A DNA stretch of 47,399 nt from a virus. The notes beneath the pieces were generated by a model. The model was not told the origin of the DNA and searched no databases. It was given only the letters and a program-made list of their open reading frames with translations. The DNA is taken from positions 1-47,399 of the IMG/VR virus record IMGVR_UViG_3300023082_000003; one strand, 5' to 3'. Positions 20,377 through 27,459 of the stretch are shown piece after piece. Position 1 is the stretch's first letter. Each line of letters opens with the position of its first letter. The translations under genes and the position numbers were made by a program.

Positions 20377-21522
20377 ATGCAGATCGACTACGGCTCAGTC
20401 TGTTCCGGCATCGAGGCCGCGACAGCTGCCTGGCACCCGCTGGGCATGACACCGGCGTGGTTCGCCGAGATCGAACCCTTCCCGTCAGCGGTGCTGGCCC
20501 ACCATTACCCGCAAGTGCAGAACCACGGCGACATGACCAAGCTCGGGGCCCTGGTGCTGGCCGGTAAGATCAAGGCGCCAGCGGTGCTCGTCGGCGGCAC
20601 ACCCTGCCAAGCGTTCAGCGTGGCCGGTATGCGGCAAGGCATGCTGGATCCGCGCGGCGCACTCACCATCAAATATGTGGAGCTTGCAGATGCAGTTGAC
20701 CATGTTCGAACAGCCCGCGGCGATGACGAGTGTGTCGTCGTCTGGGAAAACGTTGTCGGCGTCCTCAGTGACAGATCCAACGCCTTCGGATGCTTTCTTG
20801 CGGCGCTTGCTGGGGAGGACAGCGAATTGCAGCCAGCAGGGGGTAAATGGACGCACGCTGGTTGTGTGTATGGACCCCGACGAACAGTCGCGTGGCGGGT
20901 ACTTGATGCCCAATATTTCGGCTTGGCCCAACAACGGCGCCGTGTGTTCGTTATCGCAAGTGCTCGAAGAGGATTCGATCCATCCGAGATACTTTTTGAG
21001 CGCGAAGGCAAGCGCCGGGATACTCCGCCGAACCGCGGCGAGGGGCACGATTTTGCCGGACATGCTCCTTTCGGCGCTGCATTGCAGTGTGGGTGCGGAT
21101 ATCTCTTCGAAGAAGAATGCGGGGCCTGGGGATGCGCAAACTGCGAGGGCGATGAAGGCCCTGCCGTAAGCGTGCTGGCTGGCGTGCCGGCTTACGGCGG
21201 CGATCGCAAAGAATCGCTTTTCCGCGCTGGAACACTGACTGCTCATGGCATACGCCATGACTTCGCCTCGGAAACGTTCATGGTTCACCCGGAGCAAGCC
21301 TATGCGTCTGGCCTGCTTACACCTGCTGCGGGCCGCGTTCGGCGGCTTACACCCATTGAGTGCGAGCGGCTTCAGGGCTTCCCCGACGGCTACACGCTGA
21401 TCCCCTGGCGCGGCAAGCCCGCCGGCGAATGCCCAGACGGTCCGCGCTATAAGGCGATCGGCAATAGTAAGGCCGTTCCCGTCGTGCGCTGGATCGGTGC
21501 GCGCCTCCTCGAACAAATCTGA
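20377..21522 (+). CDS. dcm: C5-cytosine DNA methyltransferase
   Basis: All main motifs are present: motif I near GSVCSGIEA, catalytic GGTPCQAFSVAG (Cys77), motif VI WENVVG (Glu124), motif VIII AQQRRRVFVIA (residues ~185-194), and motif X YKAIGNSKAVPV near 365. A five-cysteine insert (CGCGYLFEEECGAWGCANCE, residues 238-257) probably binds zinc and lies in the target-recognition region. It transfers a methyl group to cytosine C5; the target site cannot be read from sequence. A second reading frame with protein-like content is nested at 20690-21169, and codon choice in the dcm frame shifts there toward rarer codons. Confidence 0.93.
   Translation: MQIDYGSVCSGIEAATAAWHPLGMTPAWFAEIEPFPSAVLAHHYPQVQNHGDMTKLGALVLAGKIKAPAVLVGGTPCQAFSVAGMRQGMLDPRGALTIKYVELADAVDHVRTARGDDECVVVWENVVGVLSDRSNAFGCFLAALAGEDSELQPAGGKWTHAGCVYGPRRTVAWRVLDAQYFGLAQQRRRVFVIASARRGFDPSEILFEREGKRRDTPPNRGEGHDFAGHAPFGAALQCGCGYLFEEECGAWGCANCEGDEGPAVSVLAGVPAYGGDRKESLFRAGTLTAHGIRHDFASETFMVHPEQAYASGLLTPAAGRVRRLTPIECERLQGFPDGYTLIPWRGKPAGECPDGPRYKAIGNSKAVPVVRWIGARLLEQI
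20690..21169 (+). CDS. Nested out-of-frame ORF in dcm (159 aa)
   Basis: The frame is +1 relative to dcm and begins at ATG 20690 with GGAG 7 bases upstream. The product starts MQLTMFEQPAAMTSV, then has GRTLVVCMDPDEQSRGGYLM, NISAWPNNGAVCSLSQVLEE and a basic-hydrophobic YFLSAKASAGILRRTAARG segment. The last two resemble a family of phage proteins with a YFLS-K-ACAGILRRA pattern that I recall as separate genes near phage methyltransferases. It lies wholly within the dcm coding frame, whose own motifs are intact, so one stretch appears to encode two proteins. Function unknown. Confidence 0.55.
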   Translation: MQLTMFEQPAAMTSVSSSGKTLSASSVTDPTPSDAFLRRLLGRTANCSQQGVNGRTLVVCMDPDEQSRGGYLMPNISAWPNNGAVCSLSQVLEEDSIHPRYFLSAKASAGILRRTAARGTILPDMLLSALHCSVGADISSKKNAGPGDAQTARAMKALP

Positions 21523-21555
21523 ATCCATCGCGGCGCCATCTGCAGAGGCCATCCC

Positions 21556-21765
21556 ATGCCCGAACCCATTGAACCCGTCCCGCGCGTCTCGGCCACCGTA
21601 TTCCCCGGCCTGGACGGCAATCACCGCATCAGCCTTCACTGGTTCCATCAGATTCATCTGACACCCGCTGAAGCGCTGACCATTGCACGAGAAATCAACC
21701 AATACGCCATCGACGCCATGCGGGCTGACGGTGAGCGGGAGGAAGTAAGCCATGAATCAATGTAA
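21556..21765 (+). CDS. Small hypothetical protein (69 aa)
   Basis: AGAGG lies 7 bases before the ATG. The product (MPEPIEPVPRVSATVFPGLD ...) has an HRISLHWFHQIHLTPAEALT segment and an acidic end. The final 14 bases overlap the next gene. No family is recognised. Confidence 0.65.
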   Translation: MPEPIEPVPRVSATVFPGLDGNHRISLHWFHQIHLTPAEALTIAREINQYAIDAMRADGEREEVSHESM

Positions 21766-22486
21766 GCGTTTGAGCGATTGCCCGGCGGATCGGCTGGCTC
21801 AGTGTCGTGGCGAAGCTGTGCCGCCTGCTGGCGATGTGGAAGTGTTCAGCATGAAATACGGCGAGAGGCCGACCGAGGGAGATGGGCAGCTTATTCGTCA
21901 TGCCGATCATCTTGCTGTCGTCACCCGCCTGACCGCCGAGCGTGACGGGCTGAAATCATCCGAAGAATTGCTTCGGGCTGAGTTGGCATGGTCGGAGAAC
22001 GACTGTCGCGACCTCATGAAAGAGCGTGACGGGCTGCTGGCGGATGTGAACGCACTTACAGAGCACAGAGACGAGCTGAAGATGCAGCGCGACCGCTGGG
22101 TGAGGATGCACAACAACCTTCAATCCGAACTGACCAAGGCGCGGGAGTTGCTGAGCGCCAACGCTACAGACTTCGAAGGCATCCGGCGTGCTTTGGCATC
22201 TTTCCACAAAGAGAATCAGGAACAGTGGTGCGGATATCTGGATGACAGCCTTGGCATCTGCCTTTTCCGCATAAAGGAGATGGCTGCATATCTCGCCATC
22301 CCCATCGCCCACAACGCCGACGAGAGCTGCGGGCAAGATGCAGAAGCGGCGAAGGGTGGTGAGTCAATCGGCGCCAAGTGCTGGTCATGCAAGCAGCCTG
22401 TAACGCTCATGGAATGGGTCGAGACCGATGGTCAATGCCCGCACTGTGACGCCGAGATAGACGAAGCAGAGGGATTGAAACCATGA
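21752..22486 (+). CDS. Coiled-coil protein with C-terminal zinc ribbon
   Basis: The 244-residue protein has a Cys-containing N-terminus (MNQCKRLSDCPADRLAQC), a coiled coil at residues ~50-135 (RLTAERDGLKSSEELLRAEL ...), and a C-terminal CxxC ... CxxC zinc ribbon (CWSCKQPVTLMEWVETDGQC, then PHCDAEI). Phage early proteins with a coiled coil and Lar-like zinc end are common; activity unknown. GGAGG precedes the ATG by 9 bases. The stop overlaps the next start (ATGA). Confidence 0.7.
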   Translation: MNQCKRLSDCPADRLAQCRGEAVPPAGDVEVFSMKYGERPTEGDGQLIRHADHLAVVTRLTAERDGLKSSEELLRAELAWSENDCRDLMKERDGLLADVNALTEHRDELKMQRDRWVRMHNNLQSELTKARELLSANATDFEGIRRALASFHKENQEQWCGYLDDSLGICLFRIKEMAAYLAIPIAHNADESCGQDAEAAKGGESIGAKCWSCKQPVTLMEWVETDGQCPHCDAEIDEAEGLKP

Positions 22487-22920
22487 CCAACAACACACAG
22501 CTGTTGAATTGTCCGTTCTGCGGCACCGATGACGTTGATCCGACTGGTGTCCTGAATGGCGACGAAACCCGCTCGCCAGAGTGCATGGGATGCGGCGCCA
22601 CCGCCCCGACCGTAGCTACTTGGAACTGTCGCATAACCGCCCCTGCCGAGGATGTCCGCGCAGTGGTGGAGGAGCCGGTGGCGTGGATGCAGTTTGATGG
22701 CGAAGGAAATAATGATTTCACCGACGACCACGAAACCGCTGAACGCTGGGCAAGGAACAACGGACCGAAATACGCGGACTGGTTGACGCCGCTCTACCGC
22801 CAACCGCAGCGCCCGGTCGTGTTGCCGGAGCGCAAGCCGAAGACCGAACTCGGCATCTACAGACTTGAGGATGAAGGCTACAACGCCTGCCTCGACGATA
22901 TCGATCGCCTGAGCAAGTAA
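22483..22920 (+). CDS. Lar-like N-terminal zinc domain protein
   Basis: The first ~50 residues carry the Lar-like pattern LLNCPFCGTDDV ... SPECMGCGATAPTV ... WNCR, seen in Lar restriction-alleviation proteins. The remaining ~95 residues (PVAWMQFDGEGNN, ERWARNNGPKYADWLTPLYR) resemble a separate small phage domain. The whole is thus a fusion or a longer family member. Restriction alleviation is a known role of Lar; it is not shown here. The gene belongs to the DNA-modification end of the operon. ATG overlaps the previous stop. Confidence 0.7.
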   Translation: MTNNTQLLNCPFCGTDDVDPTGVLNGDETRSPECMGCGATAPTVATWNCRITAPAEDVRAVVEEPVAWMQFDGEGNNDFTDDHETAERWARNNGPKYADWLTPLYRQPQRPVVLPERKPKTELGIYRLEDEGYNACLDDIDRLSK

Positions 22921-22985
22921 CCCCGCCGCCCGTTCGGCCCCACCCTATCCCTATTGCCTGCTGCGTATGCGGCGAGGACGAAGTC

Positions 22986-23372
22986 ATGCTCACAGAAAAA
23001 GAACTTGAGGATCTGCAAGCGGAAGTTAACCGGCTTTCAGGCCGCCACAGCTCAGCCGTCCAGATTGAGGCAGCACCGGTGATCCGCGACGAGAACGGAT
23101 TTTCCCAGCACCCCGATCTGCCGGACTTCGATGAGGGCGACGGCGAGAAGTGCAAAGCGTGGATTGCCGAGCAGGAACTGGAAGTTGCGATGGTCAGCCT
23201 GGAGGACCACAGCGACGAAGCGATATCTGATCGGTACTTCGAGGCCGGCGACCCAGACTGCAGCTATTGGGAACCGGACCGACCAGAGGGTGAAGGTTGG
23301 TTCTGCCTGGCGATTCACGACACTGACGACGGCCCCGTGTGCTGGTGGGCTCGCCCCTTGGTGACCCCATGA
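22986..23372 (+). CDS. Acidic hypothetical protein (128 aa)
   Basis: The protein begins MLTEKELEDLQAEVNRLSGR and has an acidic, aromatic C-terminal part (CSYWEPDRPEGEGWFCLAIH). It is very acidic and could be a DNA mimic, but nothing confirms that. GAGG lies 8 bases before the ATG, just after a leader hairpin. The stop overlaps the next start (ATGA). Confidence 0.65.
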   Translation: MLTEKELEDLQAEVNRLSGRHSSAVQIEAAPVIRDENGFSQHPDLPDFDEGDGEKCKAWIAEQELEVAMVSLEDHSDEAISDRYFEAGDPDCSYWEPDRPEGEGWFCLAIHDTDDGPVCWWARPLVTP

Positions 23373-23545
23373 ACCTGATCGACTGCTATGTCACCGAAAT
23401 CCTCGGCGCGCCGTACCGCAAGTTCGGTTGCTGGTGGGTTGATGTGGAGTACGTCAGCGAAGGTCGCCCCGGCAAGTCCAATCTGATGTTCAAGACCGAG
23501 GCCGCCGCAAAGGCTGTCGCGATCGGTCACGTCTTCCAGTCCTAA
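23369..23545 (+). CDS. Small hypothetical protein (58 aa)
   Basis: ATG 23369 overlaps the preceding stop. The product begins MNLIDCYVTEILGAPYRKFG and ends AVAIGHVFQS, a short strand-rich protein. I recognise no function. Confidence 0.65.
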   Translation: MNLIDCYVTEILGAPYRKFGCWWVDVEYVSEGRPGKSNLMFKTEAAAKAVAIGHVFQS

Positions 23546-23567
23546 CCCCTTCCCCATCTATCCACAT

Positions 23568-23588
23568 GCCTGCCGGTGTACGGCGGGC
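23568..23588 (+). other. Strong leader hairpin before the 77-aa gene
   Basis: GCCTGCCG and CGGCGGGC form an 8-pair RNA stem (one U-G) with a gtgta loop. GAGGA follows at once and the GTG start is at 23600. The hairpin lies against the ribosome site, so it may affect translation. It follows a C-rich tract and resembles the leader before 22986 (TGCCTGC ... GCGGC GAGGAC). Confidence 0.5.
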
Positions 23589-23599
23589 GAGGACTCATC

Positions 23600-23833
23600 G
23601 TGCCTACGATAATCGTCACGACAGTAATATCTACCGCTTTTGAGGTTCCAGAAGGCCTGACGATCGAACAGATTCGCCATGCCGCGCTGTCGGACCTCTG
23701 CGAGATGGAGGAAATCACCGACGAGGTGGTTGCTCACCATGACCGGGTTATGAATAGCGCCTTCATTGGCGACGCGGTATCCAAAAGCTGCTCAGTCGAA
23801 AATGCGATCACCGAACCACTCAACCCCGCATAG
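23600..23833 (+). CDS. Small hypothetical protein (77 aa)
   Basis: GAGG lies 7 bases before GTG 23600; an in-frame GTG at 23576 lies inside the leader hairpin and is less likely. The product (MPTIIVTTVISTAFEVPEGL ...) has a strand-forming start, an acidic helix (SDLCEMEEITDEVV) and a polar end. Function unknown. Confidence 0.6.
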   Translation: MPTIIVTTVISTAFEVPEGLTIEQIRHAALSDLCEMEEITDEVVAHHDRVMNSAFIGDAVSKSCSVENAITEPLNPA

Positions 23834-23855
23834 ACCCCGGACGGAGGTAGCCAAC

Positions 23856-24137
23856 ATGAAAACGGCATTTTTGCTGATGGCTCAGTACAACGGGATGGCG
23901 ATCATTCCGCTTGAGCGGGTGTGCGCTGATTACTTCAGCCACCTGACGCCTGAGAAAATGAAGATGAAGGTGGCGGCCGGCGAGATTGACCTGCTGCTGG
24001 TGAAGATGGAAAGCAGTCAGAAGTCGGCGCGCGGTGTTCATCTGAACGACCTGGCCGCCTACCTGGACGAGCAGCATTCGAAAGCTCGATCTGAACACAA
24101 CAAGTTGATGGGCCGAAGCCTTCGACGCGTGTCGTAA
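23856..24137 (+). CDS. prtN: PrtN-like pyocin activator homologue
   Basis: The 93-residue protein matches the PrtN family: MKTAFLLMAQYNGMAIIPLE, then VCADYFSHLTPEKMKMKVAA, GEIDLLLVKMESSQKSARGV and HLNDLAAYLDEQ. In Pseudomonas aeruginosa PrtN activates pyocin genes under DNA damage. GGAGG lies 8 bases before ATG 23856. It is the last gene before the integrase. A phage copy may activate phage genes or host bacteriocin genes during induction; which is unknown. Confidence 0.9.
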   Translation: MKTAFLLMAQYNGMAIIPLERVCADYFSHLTPEKMKMKVAAGEIDLLLVKMESSQKSARGVHLNDLAAYLDEQHSKARSEHNKLMGRSLRRVS

Positions 24138-24429
24138 AATCCCGCCAAACGCCCTTTCTCATGCGCCACTGCTTGATTTTCGCTACAGCAAGCAGTGAAT
24201 GCGCCGTAAGTTACTGATCTATCGGCGTTTATTAATCCAGTAGATCCGATCCATCATCGGGGCAACAGAAAACCTCCTACATACCGGATCTGCTGGGGTA
24301 GCGTGGTTTTCTGCTTGTCTTGCCTGCATTTCAGAGACTCTCATTCGCTTCGGTTTGACGCCGTTTTCGCTTGTTTCCGAATGACCGTTGCTACAATGTA
24401 GCAAGCCAAGTCAGTCGTGTAGCAAATTC
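24138..24429. promoter_or_regulatory. Integrase control region; attP candidate
   Basis: This 292-bp non-coding stretch is less G+C-rich than its surroundings. It contains an inverted repeat CACTGCTTG / CAAGCAGTG (24167-24175, 24189-24197), another CAGAAAACC / GGTTTTCTG (24266-24274, 24305-24313), and a perfect 17-bp palindrome TTGCTACAATGTAGCAA (24388-24404). TGTAGCAA recurs at 24418-24425, just before the int start. TACAAT in the palindrome may be the -10 of the int promoter. Such elements could be integrase arm sites or an int operator. No tRNA-like attP core is seen. Confidence 0.5.
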
Positions 24430-25545
24430 ATGGGCACTATTACCCTTCGCAAGCGCCAGGACGGATCGTCGGCATATACCGCGCAGATCCGCATCACGAA
24501 GAAAGGCGCGACAGTTTATCAGGAAAGCCAGACGTTCGAGCGCAAGGCCACAGCCCAGGCGTGGCTGAAGAAGCGAGAGTCGGAGTTGGCTGACCCGGGC
24601 GCCATCGATAAGGCGAACCGCAAAGGTCACACCGTCAAGGACATGATCGACCGCTATCTGGACGAGTATGAAAAGCTGCGCCCGCTCGGCAAGACCAAGC
24701 GCGCGACACTGAAGGCCATCGGCGAAAGCTGGCTCGGCAGGCTGGCGGACAAGGACATCAGCAGCCAGAAGCTTGTCGAGTACGGCCTGACGCGGATGGA
24801 AGCCGACGGCATTCAGCCGCAGACCGTGGGCAACGATCTGGCTCACCTCGGCGCGGTGATGGCAGTGGCACGCCCGGCGTGGGGTTATGACGTTGACCCC
24901 ATGGCAATGCCTGACGCACGGCGTGTGCTGAAGAAGATGGGAGCTGTCACGCGCAGCAAGGAGCGAGACCGCCGACCTACAAAGGATGAGATCGAAACCA
25001 TCCTCAAGTACTTCGAGGAAATGCGAGATCGCCGAAAGCAGGAGATCGATATGGTGCGCGTGACGCTGTTCGCGCTCTTCTCGACTCGACGGCAGGAGGA
25101 AATCACGCGGATCCACTGGGCCACTGTCGACGAGGCGCGCCAGAGCGTGCTGATCACCGACATGAAGAACCCGGGCCAGAAGTACGGCAATGATGTGTGG
25201 TGTCACCTGCCCAATGAAGCTTGGCAGCTCATGCAGTCAATGCCCAAGGGCTCGGCGCGGCCGTTCCCGTATAACGCGAAATCTGTGTCGGCCGCATTCA
25301 CTAGGGCGTGCAACTTCCTTGAGATTCAGGATCTGCACTTCCATGACCTGCGTCATGACGGCGTGAGCCGTTTATTCGAAATGGGGTGGGATATCCCGAA
25401 AGTGGCCTCCGTGTCCGGCCACCGGGACTGGAACTCGATGAGGCGCTATACGCACCTCCGGGGAAACGGCGACCCTTACAAGGATTGGCCGTGGTTGAAG
25501 CGGGTGATTGAAGGACCGAAGATCGACCCGAAGAAACTGACTTGA
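24430..25545 (+). CDS. int: Tyrosine recombinase integrase
   Basis: The 371-residue protein is a phage integrase. An N-terminal arm-type domain (GTITLRKRQDGSSAYTAQIR) is followed by a SAM-like core-binding domain (KGHTVKDMIDRYLDEYEKLR) and a catalytic domain with Arg221 (FSTRRQEEI), Lys246 (TDMKNPG), His305/Arg308 (HDLRHDG), His331 (SGHRDW) and the nucleophile Tyr340 (MRRYTHL). It inserts and excises the phage genome at att sites. ATG 24430 is used; an in-frame TTG at 24388 would start inside the palindrome. No good ribosome site is seen, so expression may be low or leader-controlled. No excisionase gene is obvious. Confidence 0.95.
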   Translation: MGTITLRKRQDGSSAYTAQIRITKKGATVYQESQTFERKATAQAWLKKRESELADPGAIDKANRKGHTVKDMIDRYLDEYEKLRPLGKTKRATLKAIGESWLGRLADKDISSQKLVEYGLTRMEADGIQPQTVGNDLAHLGAVMAVARPAWGYDVDPMAMPDARRVLKKMGAVTRSKERDRRPTKDEIETILKYFEEMRDRRKQEIDMVRVTLFALFSTRRQEEITRIHWATVDEARQSVLITDMKNPGQKYGNDVWCHLPNEAWQLMQSMPKGSARPFPYNAKSVSAAFTRACNFLEIQDLHFHDLRHDGVSRLFEMGWDIPKVASVSGHRDWNSMRRYTHLRGNGDPYKDWPWLKRVIEGPKIDPKKLT

Positions 25546-25597
25546 TGTACTGGGGGCCGGCGCTCGCCTGCTCCCTCCTACGGCGTCCTGCCGACGA

Positions 25598-25912
25598 TCA
25601 CAAAACCCGAACCAGCTTTCCCTTATAGAAGCACTGAATCCCAGCATCAAGATCATGCTCCGGCCGGTGAAAGAGGCCGAGGTGGAAACCCTCCTCCAGT
25701 TCGAGCAAACCCCACTCCCGCGCGGCGTCCGTAACCTCGAGCATGTCCGACAGCTCGTCGGCATCAACCTGATACATCTGGTACGCGAGCATTGCCAGTT
25801 CCCTCAGCTTCGCTCGCTGGCCGTCAGGGTCCGTGACGAGGTCCTGCCTGTCCTCGACCATGAGCTTCCATTCGGCCAGAGGGTCGGCAACGTTCTTCAT
25901 TGGAGGGATCAT
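25598..25912 (-). CDS. Hypothetical protein convergent with integrase (104 aa)
   Basis: The product begins MIPPMKNVADPLAEWKLMVE and has a helical core (KLRELAMLAYQMYQVDADEL) and GFHLGLFHRPEHDLDAG near the end. It faces int across 52 bases. Starts at 25912 and 25900 both lack clear ribosome sites. It lies at the end of the late operon, between a tail gene and int, where passenger genes often occur. Function unknown. Confidence 0.6.
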   Translation of the reverse strand: MIPPMKNVADPLAEWKLMVEDRQDLVTDPDGQRAKLRELAMLAYQMYQVDADELSDMLEVTDAAREWGLLELEEGFHLGLFHRPEHDLDAGIQCFYKGKLVRVL

Positions 25913-25990
25913 GTTGGGTCTGATAGCTGGATATGCGTCCAGTTAACCGAAGCAGCGCCGCCGGCGTCAATTGCTGCCGACCGGAGGTGA

Positions 25991-27235
25991 TCAGACCTTG
26001 CGCACGCCGAACTGTGCGACCTTGACCCGGGAGTCTTGGGTGATGCCGGCGGACAGGTACAGGCCCATGCGCGCGGTCACGACCGTTTCCGTCACGTCGC
26101 AGGTATAGCGCTGCGTCTCCAGTGCGCCTTTCCAGCTGGCCGGCAAGGTGAACGGCTCCTGGTATTTGTCCATCGACCGGTAATAGATGGTGGTGGACGT
26201 GCCTGATACTGGCTTGGTGATGATGAGCTCCGCTTCCCAGCCTAGAATGCCGCGACTGTTTCCTACGATCTCCGGCGCAGAGACCATCTCGATGACGTCA
26301 CCGGCCAGCAAATTCGCCAAGGTGATGTTGGAGCTCAGCTGCAGATAGATGTAGCCGCCTGCCGTCGCCAGTGTGCCGCCGAGCTCAATGCACTGCGCCT
26401 CGCCGTACGCAGATGTCTCCTTGTACCAGCGCGACGTTATGCCAGTGAGCCCTGAACCGGAGGCCTTGTAGTTGTCAGCCAGCACCGATCCGGTGACCGG
26501 GTTGACCGATGCGTTGATCACGCCGGTGGTGCCGGTCATCAGCGGGTTCGGGTTCAGGCAACCGAAAGGACGGATAGCGGAATAGATGTCGGCCGCATCC
26601 GTTGGCACCGGCACACCGAAAAATTCGAAGTTGGCATTGATGATGGGCACGCATTTCGACTGAATGAAGTCTGCGCCGATGATGTTCGGGTGCAGGTCGT
26701 CCACCGTCATGGCCTGGGTGAAGCCGTCCCAGATGTTCACGACTGGCACGAACTGCCGGACGTATCCCAGCACCCAGTCCTTGTATGCGATCGCGTCGGC
26801 TAGCGCCTGACCGGTCAACGCCTTCGTGCCGAAGCGCGGGGTACCGGTGCCGACAATCAGGTATTTTCCGGGTGTGTTCTGGAATGCCGTGATGATCTTC
26901 ATCACGTTTGCCTTGCTGTCGGCAAGCGTCATACCTGCCGTGGTGCTGTCGTTCGTGCGCGACATCAGCATCCAAAGATCGGCGCTGGCGGAAGTCAGGC
27001 ACCCAGCAAGACGCGCCATGAACTGCCCAGAGTGGTCGCCCACCTTGCCCTGGTTATCCAGGTAGCTCGGGAACAGGCCGGTCTTTGCAGCGATCGCACC
27101 GGCGTATCCATAGGCCTCAGTTCCGTACGCCGTCGGCACAATGGTGTGGCAGTTCGCGCTGAAGCTGTCGCCCAGGATGCCAAGGCCCCGCCGGATGCGC
27201 CGCTTGCTGATCGGACCGCTGACTATCAGGCTCAT
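25991..27235 (-). CDS. Tail-associated SGNH hydrolase
   Basis: The 414-residue protein has the SGNH/GDSL order: GILGDSFSANCH (Ser24), SRTNDSTT (Asn95, block III) and DDLHPN (Asp179, His182). Such enzymes remove acetyl or acyl groups from surface sugars. The C-terminal ~220 residues are beta-rich (GGYIYLQLSSNITLANLLAG, then TSTTIYYRSMDK) like a receptor-binding or trimer domain. It is the last structural gene and may deacetylate lipopolysaccharide or exopolysaccharide during adsorption. ATG 27235 overlaps the preceding stop (ATGA). Confidence 0.8.
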   Translation of the reverse strand: MSLIVSGPISKRRIRRGLGILGDSFSANCHTIVPTAYGTEAYGYAGAIAAKTGLFPSYLDNQGKVGDHSGQFMARLAGCLTSASADLWMLMSRTNDSTTAGMTLADSKANVMKIITAFQNTPGKYLIVGTGTPRFGTKALTGQALADAIAYKDWVLGYVRQFVPVVNIWDGFTQAMTVDDLHPNIIGADFIQSKCVPIINANFEFFGVPVPTDAADIYSAIRPFGCLNPNPLMTGTTGVINASVNPVTGSVLADNYKASGSGLTGITSRWYKETSAYGEAQCIELGGTLATAGGYIYLQLSSNITLANLLAGDVIEMVSAPEIVGNSRGILGWEAELIITKPVSGTSTTIYYRSMDKYQEPFTLPASWKGALETQRYTCDVTETVVTARMGLYLSAGITQDSRVKVAQFGVRKV

Positions 27236-27444
27236 TGGCTGACCTCGAAGGCGGCGCCTGAGCTTGGCGTGATGCGCGTCGGCGACATGCCGAAGTCCAT
27301 CGGCCATGCACCGTCAGCCGCGAACGTGTCCACGGTCACCCATGAGCCCTCGACCTGCTTTTCAACGGCCACACTGCCGCCGTTGGCTTTGACGATGAGG
27401 GTCGCCTTCCCCATGTATTTGCTGACCAGTTGCGCTGTTGCCAT
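27232..27444 (-). CDS. Small tail-fibre-linked protein (70 aa)
   Basis: A 70-residue, beta-strand-like protein (MATAQLVSKYMGKATLIVKA, then ADGAWPMDFG). It overlaps the SGNH-hydrolase gene start by ATGA, so the two are coupled and their products may interact. It could be a small tail-fibre assembly or structural protein; no named family. Confidence 0.65.
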   Translation of the reverse strand: MATAQLVSKYMGKATLIVKANGGSVAVEKQVEGSWVTVDTFAADGAWPMDFGMSPTRITPSSGAAFEVSQ

Positions 27445-27459
27445 GCCCTTCCCCTTTGA

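Noticed and set aside
20485-21753. Minus-strand frame of 422 codons opposite dcm
   Set aside because: It is an antisense shadow of the G+C-rich methyltransferase gene, with Cys/Arg/Ser-rich sequence and no ribosome site or motif.
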